NCBI GenBank assembly: GCA_028015205.1
Contig: JAPWFG010000023.1
Coordinates: 2,604,001 to 2,668,000 of the forward strand
Reading direction: 5' to 3'
Length of the DNA: 64,000 bases
Source of the DNA: Mytilisepta virgata
Taxonomy: Eukaryota > Mollusca > Bivalvia > Mytilida > Mytilidae
Positions 44,001 through 48,243 of the stretch are shown piece by piece. How positions within the stretch are numbered: position 1 is the stretch's first letter; the number at the start of each line of letters is the position of its first letter. A program made the translations under genes and the position numbers. The notes under the pieces are model-generated. The model made no database searches. It was not told the DNA's origin and worked only from the letters and a program-made list of their open reading frames with translations.

Positions 44001-45725
44001 TAATCTTTTTTGGGGGAATTTGTTCTTTAAGATGGATGTATCATGATAAAATGGTGTGTCACGGATAATTCTTATCTTTATTATACCCCCTGCAAACATT
44101 GTTTGGAGGGGTATATAGGAATCAGCCTGTCTGTCTGTCCAGAATTTTTTTGTACCCACAGTTTCTCAATCATGCCTTATCAGAGGTTAATTAAACTTTG
44201 CATACTGTTAGATCTTTGTACGTAGATGTGCGCATGCAAAGTATTTCCTGGTCCAATACTTTTTTCCATAATTTTATACCTTTTTGGACTTAGAAATTCT
44301 GTCTATCCCCCAATTTTTAATAAAAAAAAAATTGGATTTTTTTTTTAAAAAATCAGAAAAAGAAAAAATTTATAAAAAATGGAAAAAAAGATATTCTTTC
44401 ATATTGTTTAATAAAATATACTAAAATTAAGAATAATTCTGTTCAATTATACCCAGTTGAACAGCATTATAATGTACCTGTGCCCATTTAATTTTAAATT
44501 CTTTCTATAATAAAATTGGCGGTTTCTTATATGACGGGAGTAGGGGGTATCCTCAGGCAATCCTAACCTCACTTGTTTGACCTTGACCTTAAGGTAAAAA
44601 AAAATAAGCTTTTTGAGAAATATTCTTGTCTGGGCTGTAACTTTGGTTCTTTAAAACATGTCACAATGATTTTATGAGTTAATTTATCTTCTTTTCAGTT
44701 TTGATACACAGAGATTTTGTTTTTATACCTCCCGCAAAAAGTTTTTTTTTTTTTTGGGGGGGGGGGGGGGGGAGTATATAGGAATCACTCTGTCCGTCTG
44801 TCTGTCAGCCCATATGTCTTGTAAGTGAAACTCCTAAACCTTTCAATGGATTTTAATGAAACTTTATATGAAGGTTGGGCATCATATGTAGAAATGCAAG
44901 AAGCAAGACATTTATTGTGGGATGCTTGTAAAGGGAGATAATCCAGATTAAGGGTTTAACATGTTTAAAGCTTGTTTTTAAAGAGCAATTCCTAGAATTG
45001 CCAGAGGGGGGTATCACTCAGTGAGGTCACTCACAGTTCTAGTTATTTCTCTAGTTAGGGATGCTGAACAAATAAAAACTTAAGGACAAGTTAATATTCA
45101 TAATGCTTACTAAATTATTTTTTGTTTACAGGGAAAGAGAGGAAGAGGAGGCCTTGGATGCTGCAAGGAAAGCAAGTGTGAATGATGCTGGTGCACGCCA
45201 GAAAGAGGCTGACAGGAAAGCTAAAGAAATAGAACGAAGAAAAGAACAGGAACGTCGACGTCGGGAAGCAGTATGTTCATATAAAACAAATCTTTTTGAT
45301 TTTCTTTTCATATCTATATTTATGACACACAAGGGCTCAAATATTTCTTGTCACAACAGAGGTTCTGCTGAGGTTGAGAGAGAGAAATATTTGAGCCAAA
45401 GGGTGAGATAGACAAGTCTGCCCAAAATAGGGTTTTTGATACTTTTTCTCACATTTAGAAGTACGTTTTTAATGTTGGTATTGGCAGAGGGTGTAACAAC
45501 GGTATCTTATGACCTAGCAACAGCATGATGTCACTTTCTGAAATGTGAGATGATACTGTAAGAATTGTTTATTTTCATGGGTTAGCAAAATGCAAAGGGA
45601 AAGCAGCACATCTTATTTAAGTAATTTTTTTTAAAAAGATTTTTATAAATAAATTTCAGATGGCCAACAGAATAGACATGAATGCACAGAGTGATTTGAT
45701 GGCTTCATTTGAAGAAATGATGTAG
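4975..45725 (+). CDS. BRD4: BET-family bromodomain protein, long BRD4/fs(1)h type (21 exons)
   Basis: This is a nuclear reader of acetylated histones that recruits transcription-elongation machinery. The 21 exons join in frame to about 1203 residues. Domains in order are: Ser/Thr/Gln-rich N-terminus (1-75); BD1 (about 80-190) with the WPFQKPVD shelf and the acetyl-lysine-binding Asn in NCYIYNKPG; basic KRGVKRKAD motif; BD2 (about 365-470) with WPFYKPVD and NCYRYNPPD; acidic SESES tract with poly-Lys; ET domain (about 650-720); Ser-rich tract; Pro/Ser-rich region; SWSSL and [15 protein letters not shown] motifs; Glu/Arg-rich helix; and C-terminal [18 protein letters not shown], the P-TEFb-interaction motif of BRD4-long. 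Invertebrates usually have one BET gene co-orthologous to BRD2/3/4, so the symbol marks the architecture rather than strict orthology. The exon 1 assignment is tentative; exons 2-21 are well supported. Confidence 0.95.
5043..6720. other. Intron 1, proximal part: no feature recognised
   Basis: This is AT-rich sequence with only short chance ORFs (60-66 codons, no family signature). No TIR, SINE or tandem structure was recognised. It could hold enhancers or an unseen alternative exon. Confidence 0.4.
6721..6960. repeat. Dispersed repeat, copy 1 of a pair
   Basis: This segment matches 25183-25400 with moderate divergence. Shared landmarks in the same order are ttttgtaccaaaatt, ttataaaaagcatt, agattgatgatgaaa, ataagatgcttt and tctatggtagtttt. 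It has no coding content. Two copies in separate introns of one gene mark it as an old interspersed element. Confidence 0.7.
7050..7220 (+). mobile_element. SINE fragment (body and 3' part)
   Basis: The text acaaggattgccaatttt through cgttaaacccaaacttaac matches the body and tail of the complete SINE at 21536-21799. The tRNA-like head is missing, so this is a 5'-truncated copy. A 68-codon ORF here is only the SINE body read as protein. No TSD was identified. The bases from 7221 to 8107 show no recognisable feature. Confidence 0.7.
8108..8317 (+). repeat. Dispersed repeat ending gtatcactcag...CTAG, short copy
   Basis: This matches the 3' part of the longer copy at 44725-45042. Shared parts are gaaggttg.gcatcatatgtag, tgcttgcaaagggagataat and the end gtatcactcagtg followed by cactcacagttCTAGTTAT. 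A G homopolymer of about 23 bases (about 8264-8286) sits before the end, where the other copy has six G. The CTAG end followed by T is Helitron-like. Confidence 0.7.
8554..10195 (+). mobile_element. Tandem-core repeat element A1 (165-bp units)
   Basis: It starts with a near-palindrome (AGCTCACCTGACCC ... GGGTCAAGTGAGCT) and ends with AGGCTCTTGAGAGCCT then CTAG|T. The core is tandem units of about 165 bp; the marker aaaatcttct recurs near 9441, 9606, 9772 and 9940. Each unit carries an aagatggccgccac motif and a cttagtttaacata motif. Related copies lie at 30290-31535 and 20810-21112. It has no coding capacity and sits in intron 1. The hairpin plus CTAG end suggests a non-autonomous Helitron-like or bivalve pearl-like element; the classification is inference. 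Confidence 0.75.
10445..10535 (-). repeat. Single reverse copy of the 89-bp repeat unit
   Basis: The stretch tttgggtatccatataacc, then ggtttaaccctaccactgttcagtgtctg, is the reverse complement of the unit tandemly repeated at 42180-42535 (tagtggttgggttaaaccc then ttatggatacccaaac). It is a single diverged copy. Nothing else was recognised between 10196 and 10900. Confidence 0.6.
10957..11308 (+). mobile_element. tRNA-derived SINE with 9-bp target duplication
   Basis: The tRNA-like head carries a box A-like TAGTGGTTAGCG (10975-10986) and a box B GGTTCGATTCC (11014-11024). A ~250-bp body follows and the tail is taagtttaaactaaac. Exact 9-bp direct repeats ACACATATT flank it at 10948-10956 and 11309-11317, which fixes both ends. 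It was inserted into older sequence that includes a reverse-oriented LINE tail (about 10902-10925). Pol III should drive it. It is not a functional tRNA gene because the acceptor ends do not pair. Confidence 0.85.
11640..11955. repeat. Decayed repeat with repeated ggtcgttc motifs
   Basis: The motif ggtcgttc recurs at about 11838, 11911 and 11928, within gggg-rich text ending ggggggactactgta. This looks like one end of a TIR element of the cagtagtcccc type, but no matching opposite terminus was found. The 72-77 codon ORFs here are chance frames. Confidence 0.35.
12224..12524. mobile_element. MITE with 29-bp perfect terminal inverted repeats
   Basis: The left end AGGCCTAAATTAAAATATTG (from 12229) continues to 12257 and is matched exactly, inverted, by 12491-12519. 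With one mismatch the inverted repeat extends outward to TTAT/ATAA. The interior is short, non-coding and contains a ctacctacctaccc stretch. A related end occurs at about 25160-25190. The transposase family cannot be named from this. Confidence 0.85.
12525..13948. other. Intron 1, distal part: G-rich tract, otherwise no feature
   Basis: A G-rich run at 12785-12815 (a long G tract followed by several GGGG groups separated by T) could form a G-quadruplex on the + strand. The remainder is AT-rich with no recognised element. Confidence 0.5.
13949..14051 (+). CDS. BRD4: BET gene exon 2
   Basis: The acceptor is tgttacag and the donor is gtaagt, a near-perfect consensus. It encodes a hydrophilic Ser-rich piece ([20 protein letters not shown], then an acidic stretch). 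The first base completes a codon started upstream, and the exon ends in phase 0. It is not conserved in sequence but is required by phase and splice sites. Confidence 0.8.
14052..14876. other. Intron 2: no clear element
   Basis: This intron is AT-rich. A short piece at 14594-14666 begins TACAGTTGCACG and ends gaggttccgctgta. It looks like a tiny relic with TACAG inverted ends, but support is weak. Confidence 0.4.
14877..15065 (+). CDS. BRD4: BET gene exon 3 (BD1, first half)
   Basis: The exon runs from attttag to a gtaagt donor, 63 codons in phase 0. After an acidic and Lys-rich lead it encodes [20 protein letters not shown] and [15 protein letters not shown]: helix Z and the ZA loop of bromodomain 1 with the WPF shelf, closely matching vertebrate BET BD1. 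Confidence 0.97.
15350..15880. repeat. Dispersed repeat in intron 3
   Basis: This is non-coding sequence with gtgtcaaagagacaacaacc, ctggcccctaaacaa, aggcgcaaaaatgcgg and gagatctcaaccctcccc. I recognise this run of phrases as resembling an abundant mussel interspersed repeat, from general familiarity rather than a search. The ends were not resolved. Confidence 0.6.
16003..16149 (+). CDS. BRD4: BET gene exon 4 (BD1, second half)
   Basis: The exon has 49 codons, phase 0 at both ends, with acceptor tatttatag and donor gtatgt. It encodes [19 protein letters not shown], then [20 protein letters not shown], helices A-B and the BC loop of BD1. The Asn in YNKPGE is the residue that hydrogen-bonds acetyl-lysine in this family. 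Confidence 0.97.
16436..17015. mobile_element. piggyBac-like MITE with TTAA target duplication
   Basis: The element is bounded by TTAA at 16432-16435 and 17016-17019. The inner ends are inverted: CCCTTTtaCCGA on the left and, read inverted from the right, CCCTTTcgCCGA. TTAA duplications and CCC...GGG ends are the hallmark of piggyBac-superfamily elements. The 580-bp interior has no ORF, so it is non-autonomous. It lies in intron 4. Confidence 0.8.
17209..17586 (+). CDS. BRD4: BET gene exon 5 (end of BD1 and linker)
   Basis: The exon has 126 codons, acceptor gctctttcag and donor gtaagt. It starts [20 protein letters not shown], the C helix of BD1, then runs into a low-complexity Pro/Ser/Thr/Ala linker. 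The linker matches the disordered stretch between BD1 and the KRKAD motif in other BET proteins. Confidence 0.95.
17675..17890 (+). repeat. Decayed SINE copy
   Basis: The words aaggttgatctcttggtgg and caaaccaaagatttaaaatt match gggtttgatccttgggagg and caaaccaaagacattaaaatt of the copy near 37.9 kb. It is an older, more diverged copy of that tRNA-derived SINE family, in intron 5. The ends are uncertain. Confidence 0.5.
18102..18560. mobile_element. MITE with TACTGTAAAT terminal inverted repeats
   Basis: It begins TACTGTAAAT (18102) and ends ATTTACAGTA (18560). Inside this the inverted similarity continues to about 25 bases, ending in a GCG group at each end. The terminal TA may be the target duplication, as in Tc1/mariner elements. 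The 459-bp interior has no convincing ORF; a 74-codon frame inside is a by-product. Confidence 0.75.
19342..19533 (+). CDS. BRD4: BET gene exon 6 (basic KRKAD segment)
   Basis: The exon has 64 codons, acceptor tttttttacag and donor gtaata. It encodes [14 protein letters not shown] near its start and [16 protein letters not shown] later, two Lys/Arg-rich motifs conserved between BD1 and BD2 in BET proteins. They probably add nuclear-localisation and non-specific nucleic-acid contacts. Confidence 0.95.
20108..20203 (+). CDS. BRD4: BET gene exon 7 (BD2 lead-in)
   Basis: The exon has 32 codons in phase 0, with acceptor atttgtag and donor gtaaga. It encodes [20 protein letters not shown], helix Z of bromodomain 2, which in vertebrate BETs reads SEQLKCCSGILKEMFAKKH. 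Confidence 0.96.
20230..20710. repeat. Two diverged ~170-bp repeat units in intron 7
   Basis: The phrases atggatttaaacagaagctt, gttcatgatca (about 20361-20395) and tggatttctaccaaacttgg, acagaagcttcttcatgatca (about 20540-20583) show two copies of one unit. Each is followed by a gaaaa...ttatgtaa or ttttgtaa stretch. It is a tandem-core repeat relic. Confidence 0.5.
20810..21112 (+). mobile_element. Tandem-core repeat element A2 (partial)
   Basis: It contains ccacttggccaaatggaac, gcaatggtcctttgttggtcc and aagatggctgccag. These are units of the same type as the element at 8554-10195. It ends ctcctgggagcctCTAG|T, a decayed form of the AGGCTCTTGAGAGCCT-CTAG terminus. About one and a half units remain. 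The left end was not resolved. Confidence 0.65.
21536..21799 (+). mobile_element. tRNA-derived SINE with 9-bp target duplication
   Basis: The tRNA Ser/Leu-like head (GGTGGCCGAATGG near 21543, B-box-like AGTTCGGATCT near 21613) is followed by a body with gatggttctctccaggtact and a tail cgtaaacccaaactaaacaa. Exact 9-bp direct repeats TTTGCACTA flank it at 21527-21535 and 21800-21808. The right edge sits only 24 bases before the exon 8 acceptor, so the insertion lies next to the branch point and polypyrimidine region. Confidence 0.85.
21833..21934 (+). CDS. BRD4: BET gene exon 8 (BD2, ZA loop)
   Basis: The exon has 34 codons in phase 0, with acceptor ttttttttgcag and donor gtaaaa. It encodes [20 protein letters not shown], then [13 protein letters not shown], the BD2 WPF shelf, ZA loop and start of helix A. 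It is almost residue-for-residue BET-like. Confidence 0.97.
21935..23085. other. Intron 8: no element recognised
   Basis: This is AT-rich intronic sequence. A short pair of similar phrases around atagagtgac/gagtgagtgatgaatggtc (about 22650-22710) suggests a small local duplication. No gene or mobile element was seen. Confidence 0.5.
23086..23797 (+). CDS. BRD4: BET gene exon 9 (end of BD2, acidic and Lys-rich linker)
   Basis: This is the largest coding exon (712 nt). It starts with the BD2 core [20 protein letters not shown], containing the acetyl-lysine-binding Asn, and [18 protein letters not shown]. Then come an acidic [19 protein letters not shown] tract, a predicted helix ([16 protein letters not shown]), a Lys-rich run, a Ser/Thr/Ala-rich stretch, and [19 protein letters not shown], the conserved lead into the ET domain. 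The acidic tract matches the phosphorylated region known from vertebrate BETs. It ends after one base of a codon. Confidence 0.97.
24540..25190. repeat. Decayed transposon-like sequence
   Basis: It contains aggtcggtaggtaaattatt and ends gaaacgaacaatattttattttaggcct, a diverged version of the right terminus of the MITE at 12224-12524. The left terminus was not identified. The interior ORF of 71 codons has no family signature. Confidence 0.45.
25183..25400. repeat. Dispersed repeat, copy 2 of a pair
   Basis: This matches 6721-6960 in order and strand (accaaaatt, ttataaaaagcatt, agattgatgatgaaa, ataagatgctttaatggcgg, tctatggtagtttt). See that entry. Confidence 0.7.
25570..28300. repeat. ~750-bp segmental tandem duplication in intron 9
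   Basis: The block starting acaatcgcggacgcaaaaa (25573) recurs at about 26323 as cgatcacggacgcaaaaa, followed by the same order of sequence for about 650 bp. The next part (ctttgtcaacgctagttttt, about 27060) recurs at about 27812, again ~750 bp away. The motif ttaaagcgtg.tttcagagta appears at about 26130, 26904 and 27645. So the region is three to four diverged copies of one ~750-bp unit, with gaps. It is non-coding. Confidence 0.75.
28308..28410. mobile_element. Foldback element: 44-bp inverted arms with 7-bp direct repeats
   Basis: The arms at 28314-28357 and 28363-28406 pair at 39 of 44 positions around a 5-base loop. The arms are GC-rich (cacggcc.gtc.cgcttacg) in an AT-rich intron. GGTTAAG occurs on both sides (28301-28307 and 28411-28417), consistent with a target-site duplication. 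This points to a tiny palindromic MITE rather than a host RNA gene, though its transcript would fold strongly. Confidence 0.75.
28418..29568. other. Intron 9, distal part: no element recognised
   Basis: This is AT-rich. Around 29176-29255 there is a small inverted pair built on cccacgttcaacgtgg and ccaacgtgg/aacgtgggc, a modest local palindrome cluster. ORFs of 70-100 codons here show no family signature. Confidence 0.45.
29569..29739 (+). CDS. BRD4: BET gene exon 10 (ET domain)
   Basis: The exon has 171 nt, acceptor tttgtttacag and donor gtaggt. It encodes [40 protein letters not shown] and [12 protein letters not shown], the core of the extra-terminal domain that binds partner peptides from chromatin regulators. 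It is nearly identical to vertebrate and fly BET proteins. Confidence 0.98.
30086..30211 (+). CDS. BRD4: BET gene exon 11 (ET C-terminal helix)
   Basis: The exon has 126 nt, acceptor ttctttttag and donor gtaagt. It encodes [20 protein letters not shown], then [20 protein letters not shown], the last ET helix and basic tail. Compare the KTKEELALEKKRELEKRLQD stretch in vertebrate BETs. Confidence 0.95.
30290..31535 (+). mobile_element. Tandem-core repeat element A3 (six ~165-bp units)
   Basis: It begins ggtgagcttttctcatcact then tggcgtccggcgtcg, like element A1, and ends AGGCTCTTGAGAGCCT-CTAG|T. Between lie about six units of ~165 bp, each with gagaaccactgaatggaatg, gaggtgctgaccaagtgttg and catccaagatggccgccagc. 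The units are far more alike than those in A1, so this array was homogenised or expanded more recently. The three antisense ORFs of 61-62 codons inside are the repeat read as protein. It lies in intron 11. Confidence 0.8.
31914..32039 (+). CDS. BRD4: BET gene exon 12 (Ser-rich tract)
   Basis: The exon has 126 nt, acceptor attttttttgtag and donor gttagg. It encodes [20 protein letters not shown], then [13 protein letters not shown], equivalent to the [20 protein letters not shown] tract after ET in BRD4. Reading through the donor gives GGT TAG, an in-frame stop one codon after the exon; see findings. Confidence 0.93.
32040..35572. other. Intron 12, proximal part: possible intronic poly(A) and recursive splice site
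   Basis: There is no mobile element I can define. Candidate poly(A) signals AATAAA occur near 32512 and 32927. At 33045 a polypyrimidine-rich tgttcttttgttcag is joined directly to gtaagt, the form of a recursive splice site. Chance ORFs only. Confidence 0.45.
35573..36066. repeat. Foldback-like inverted repeat in intron 12
   Basis: The left arm (about 35573-35640: aaccgaattgttatga, gtcacaaacc, ttttaccaaatatgg) is repeated inverted at about 35979-36066 (ccatatttggtaaaa, ggtttgtgac, tcataacagttcggtt). The right arm has about 20 extra bases. The ~340-bp spacer is unrelated. This fits a MITE or foldback element with long diverged TIRs. Confidence 0.65.
36980..37627. repeat. 43-bp minisatellite, 14-15 copies
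   Basis: The phrase gttggtgtaaagtgtaaac recurs every 43 bases from 37027 to 37586 with no length change. Variants (actcATG..GGATG, aatcGTG..GGGTG, ttaCatgg, gtcaWtg) are not random: units 5-8 and 9-12 repeat the same four-variant order, giving a 172-bp higher-order unit. It is non-coding, in intron 12. Confidence 0.95.
37865..38130 (+). mobile_element. tRNA-derived SINE (third family)
   Basis: The head gatcttgtggtagtgtcctc with B-box-like GGGTTTGATCC (about 37914-37924) is followed by gtcaaaccaaagacattaaa and a body to about 38130. A decayed relative lies at 17675-17890. No target duplication was found, so the ends are approximate. Confidence 0.6.
38394..38488 (+). CDS. BRD4: BET gene exon 13
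   Basis: The exon has 95 nt, acceptor cattttag and donor gtaggc. It encodes [20 protein letters not shown], then [12 protein letters not shown], a basic and Ser-rich segment specific to the long isoform (compare MAPKSKKKGHPGR in BRD4-long). It is supported by splice sites and phase. Confidence 0.88.
38489..39206. other. Intron 13: no element recognised
   Basis: This is AT-rich intronic sequence. A weak internal similarity is seen (aaaacttttaaac near 38577 and 38725, with gttcgccatca/gtttgccatca), suggesting a decayed ~150-bp duplication. Confidence 0.4.
39207..39435 (+). CDS. BRD4: BET gene exon 14
   Basis: The exon has 229 nt, acceptor aattgtag and donor gtacaa. It encodes a Ser/Pro/Thr-rich disordered stretch ([20 protein letters not shown], then [19 protein letters not shown]). 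It is poorly conserved but in phase with both neighbours. Confidence 0.85.
39730..39825 (+). CDS. BRD4: BET gene exon 15
   Basis: The exon has 96 nt, acceptor taattttag and donor gtaaga. It encodes [20 protein letters not shown], then [11 protein letters not shown], part of the Pro-rich region of the long isoform. Phases match both neighbours. Confidence 0.85.
40312..40527 (+). CDS. BRD4: BET gene exon 16 (Pro-rich)
   Basis: The exon has 216 nt, acceptor tctattttcag and donor gtaagt. It encodes [32 protein letters not shown] and a Pro-rich end [16 protein letters not shown]. The last ~45 bases with the donor are copied three more times in the following intron. Confidence 0.87.
40556..40757. 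repeat. Three tandem copies of the exon 16 3' end with its donor
   Basis: The string cctccaaaaacagcaccccc, then agctccacctggtgctacaa, from exon 16 recurs in the intron. The GT donor positions are 40528 (real), 40611, 40682 and about 40752, with spacings of 83, 71 and 71 bases. The first two extra copies keep tatGTAAG; the last is mutated to atGCAC. The copies lack their own acceptor, so they look like donor decoys rather than exons. Confidence 0.85.
40921..41081. repeat. Short MITE-like element in intron 16
   Basis: The left part tacaaacctgcttttaaggg and, read inverted, the right end TACAGTCAAACCTGTCTATA are similar (AAACCTG and AAGGGCAC in both). The right end TACAGTCAAACCTG is typical of mariner-like MITE termini. 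About 160 bp, non-coding. Confidence 0.5.
41266..41408 (+). CDS. BRD4: BET gene exon 17
   Basis: The exon has 143 nt from acceptor tgttttag. It encodes [20 protein letters not shown], then [15 protein letters not shown], Ser/Thr/Pro-rich. Two in-phase donors exist: CAG|GTAAAA at 41409 and AAG|GTAAAT at 41418. The second would add Val-Lys-Lys. Confidence 0.85.
42180..42535. repeat. Four tandem ~89-bp units in intron 17
   Basis: The phrase gtcaggatagtctgact starts units at 42180, 42269, 42358 and 42453 (spacings 89, 89 and 95). Each holds gtggttgggttaaaccc and ttatggatacccaaac. Length differences come from the C-rich link between units. A reverse single copy lies at 10445-10535. Confidence 0.9.
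42691..42825 (+). CDS. BRD4: BET gene exon 18
   Basis: The exon has 45 codons in phase 0, with acceptor cttttgaag and donor gtaaga. It encodes [18 protein letters not shown] and [18 protein letters not shown]. Both motifs are conserved in BRD4-long (KNVGSWASL and SDSFEQFRRAAREKEER), which fixes this gene as the long BET type. Confidence 0.95.
43223..43314 (+). CDS. BRD4: BET gene exon 19
   Basis: The exon has 92 nt, acceptor tgttttcag and donor gttaat. It encodes [20 protein letters not shown], then [11 protein letters not shown], a charged helix likely to form a coiled coil, as in the same place in BRD4-long. Confidence 0.93.
43730..44720. repeat. Nested dispersed repeats in intron 19
   Basis: Bases about 43735-44080 and 44570-44700 share cgggccataacttttttgtc- or ctgggctgtaac-type phrases and ttgaccttgacctt/caaggtca. 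They read as one repeat split by an insert that begins ttataccccctgcaaaca (about 44090) and ends near 44570. So a second repeat has jumped into the first. No coding content. Confidence 0.5.
44725..45042 (+). repeat. Dispersed repeat ending gtatcactcag...CTAG, longer copy
   Basis: It starts ttatacctcccgcaaaa and contains a T run followed by a ~20-base G run. It then carries ggagtatataggaatcactc, tccgtctgtctgtcag and gggagataatcc, and ends tcactcacagttCTAG|T. It matches 8108-8317 over its right half. It lies in intron 19, ending about 90 bases before exon 20. Confidence 0.7.
45132..45270 (+). CDS. BRD4: BET gene exon 20
   Basis: The exon has 139 nt, acceptor ttgtttacag and donor gtatgt. It encodes [20 protein letters not shown], then [15 protein letters not shown], an Arg/Glu-rich helix ending in the QERRRREA motif that precedes the C-terminal motif of BRD4-long. 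Confidence 0.96.
45660..45725 (+). CDS. BRD4: BET gene exon 21 (C-terminal P-TEFb motif and stop)
   Basis: The acceptor is aaatttcag. It encodes [20 protein letters not shown], then M and TAG. The vertebrate long isoform ends [20 protein letters not shown], so the C-terminal motif that contacts P-TEFb is plainly conserved. This terminates the gene. Confidence 0.97.
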   Translation: MANRIDMNAQSDLMASFEEMM

Positions 45726-45734
45726 TAAAGCAGT

Positions 45735-45930
45735 AAGTGGTCACAGAACATTCCCATCGGACATAAACGATTTATCCTGGAAGTAACTGTACCGCAGTGA
45801 ATGGTCACAGAACATTCCCATTGGACATAAACGATTTATCCTGGAAGTAACAGAACTGCATTGAATGGTCACAGAACATTCCCATTGGACATTAATGATT
45901 TATCAATTCTAGGATATACTGTAGTACTAA
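45735..45930. repeat. Three 64-bp tandem units after the BET stop codon
   Basis: The phrase ggtcacagaacattccc starts at 45739, 45803 and 45867, exactly 64 bases apart, with catYggacataaacgattta following. The array begins about ten bases after the stop and so should be part of the mRNA. Confidence 0.9.
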
Positions 45931-46958
45931 AAGTCACAGAAATAAGATGTCCTCTTGATCAGATGTTGTAAAGACTGAATACCTAATTAACATGTGAATT
46001 GAATGGTCAGACACTAATTAACATGTGTAGTGCATGGTCAAGTATTGAAGAAAACGGAAAGAGGCTAAGAAAAAATGAAGGTGTCCAATTTAAAACTGCC
46101 ATCATTAAGCATGTTACCTAACTGTTTTGTTGTATTGTCTAGTGTTATGCAAAGAGCATTCATTTTTCACAGATAAAATTGATAATATTTTTGTTTGTAT
46201 TGTATCGTATGAAAACTTCCTTAGAATTTGTAACATTATGTAATAATGTAAATGATGTTTACTCTTCATATAAAACTATTTTAGCTGTAAGCAACGATGG
46301 ATTGTACAGTCTTTAATTCAGGAAATTATAACCCCAGGTGTTTCCTTGTGTTTACACCAGTTTTCTGGCATTAATTTGATATTTTATTTTGTGAATTTAC
46401 CTTTACCATCCTATAAGCCTCCTTTTAAGTAATTATTATCCAATGATAGCTCAGATTTTTTTATATTTGAAACAGTATGTACAGATGCATGTAAAGGTCG
46501 GGTTATTTTTTTGTAATCAGATTGTTTTAAGGTGAAACATTATTTAAAATACCTTTATTAATGGTTTCTTATTTCAGGAGAACTATAGGACCTTGTATTT
46601 TGATGAAAAAATATTTAAGCAGTTGTAGTTTTGATGCATGAAGAGAAGAAATCAAAAATTACTTTTTGACTGATTTCTGTGTTCAGTTTTTACAGCAGAA
46701 ATGAGAAGTAATCTAGAAATACAATCTTAAATATAAAGAGTTTCATATGTATAAGGACAGTGGAAAATGATCTCTAATTGTTGTTTAAATATTCAATGTT
46801 TATCTGTTATGTTTAGAAATATATATTTATCTGTTGTTTTTCTCTTTGTTTTAAATAATTCAATGAATTTTTTTCTTTTCTTTGAAAAAAATGCAAAAAT
46901 CTTTCAAGTAATATTGGAATTTCAGTGTTTTCCATTTTCCTAATTTTAAATCGTTTTT

Positions 46959-48243
46959 AACCGGATTTTCATAGGAAAATATCGGTTATTAAATTGGTGA
47001 TGTACGGCGGGCGGGCGGCCGGGCGGGCGGGCTGACGGGCGGCTGCCAAACAGTGTCCGTGCAATAACTTATGAACTGTTCAACCAAAGCTTTTCAAATT
47101 TTAATATGTTGTTACTGATGACAAAATGGAGGTCAAGTTCAATATTGACGATTTTCACTTTCACCCTTCAAGAGTTATGGTTCTTGAAAGATTGAAAAAT
47201 GGCTTTTCCAGTGGTGTCCGTGTGATAACTTATGAACTGTTCAACCAAAGCTTTTCAAATTTTAATATGTTGTTACTGATGACAAAATGGAGGTCAAGTT
47301 CGATATTGACAATTTTCACTTTCACCGTTCAGGAGTTATGGTTCTTGAAAGATTAAAAAATGGCTTTCCCAGTGGTGTCCGTGTGATAACTTATGAACTG
47401 TTCAACCAAAGCTTTTCAAATTTGAATATGTTGTTACAGATGACAAAATTGAGGTCAAGTTCGATATTGACGATTTTCACTTTCACCGTTCAAGAGTTAT
47501 GGTTCTTGAAAGATTGAAAAATGGCTTTCCAGTGGTGTCCGTGTGATAAGTTATGAACTGTTCAACCAAAGCTTTTCAAATTTTAATATGTTGTTACTGA
47601 TGACAAAATGGAGGTCAAGTTCGATATTAACGATTTTCACTTTCACCGTTCAAGAGTTATGGTTCTTGAAAGATTGAAAAATGGCTTTTCCAGTGGTGTC
47701 CGTGTGATAACTTATGAACTGTTCAACCAAAGCTTTTCAAATTTTAATATGTTGTTACTGATGACAAAATGGAGGTCAAGTTCGATATTGACGATTTTCA
47801 CTTTCACTGTTCAGGAGTTATGGTTCTTGAAAGATTAAAAAATAGCTTTTCCAGTGGTGTCCATGTGATAACTTATGAACTGTTCAACCAAAGCTTTTCA
47901 AATTTTAATATGTTGTTACTGATGACAAAATGGAGGTCCGATGTTGACGATTTTCACTTTCACCCTTCAGGAGTTATGGTTCTAAAAAAATTGGCGTATT
48001 TCTTTCATTATTGACTTTATGATTTCTGCCTACCAACCCCTGCTTAACAAATGTCTGTGTACTTATATACTGTCAAAAATTCCAATATTTGTCACTTACT
48101 ATAAATAGGAGGTCAAGATTGATTTTTGCCTTTCCATTTCTGAACCCTACAAAACCCTACAAAAATTCATTTATATTTCTTTACTTCATCCTGTTTGGGA
48201 ATCCAGATTTGCAAACATCATTTCCATGCAGGAAAATCCGGTT
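46959..48243 (+). mobile_element. Tandem-core element B (161-bp units) with 12-bp inverted ends
   Basis: The left end AACCGGATTTTC (46959-46970) is matched inverted by GAAAATCCGGTT (48232-48243). Next to the left end is a GC-rich cggcgggcgggcggccggg stretch. The core has about six units of ~161 bp containing aacttatgaactgttcaacc, atgacaaaatggaggtcaag and gttcaggagttatggttctt. The repeated 76-codon ORFs (47126, 47287, 47608, 47769) are the unit read as protein, with no family signature. It sits in the putative BET 3' UTR. Confidence 0.8.

Noticed and set aside
47126..48014. Repeated 76-81-codon ORFs that look like a protein family
   Set aside because: They are successive units of a 161-bp tandem array read in one frame; each is cut at the same place by the unit junction and shows no codon-level constraint that I can see.
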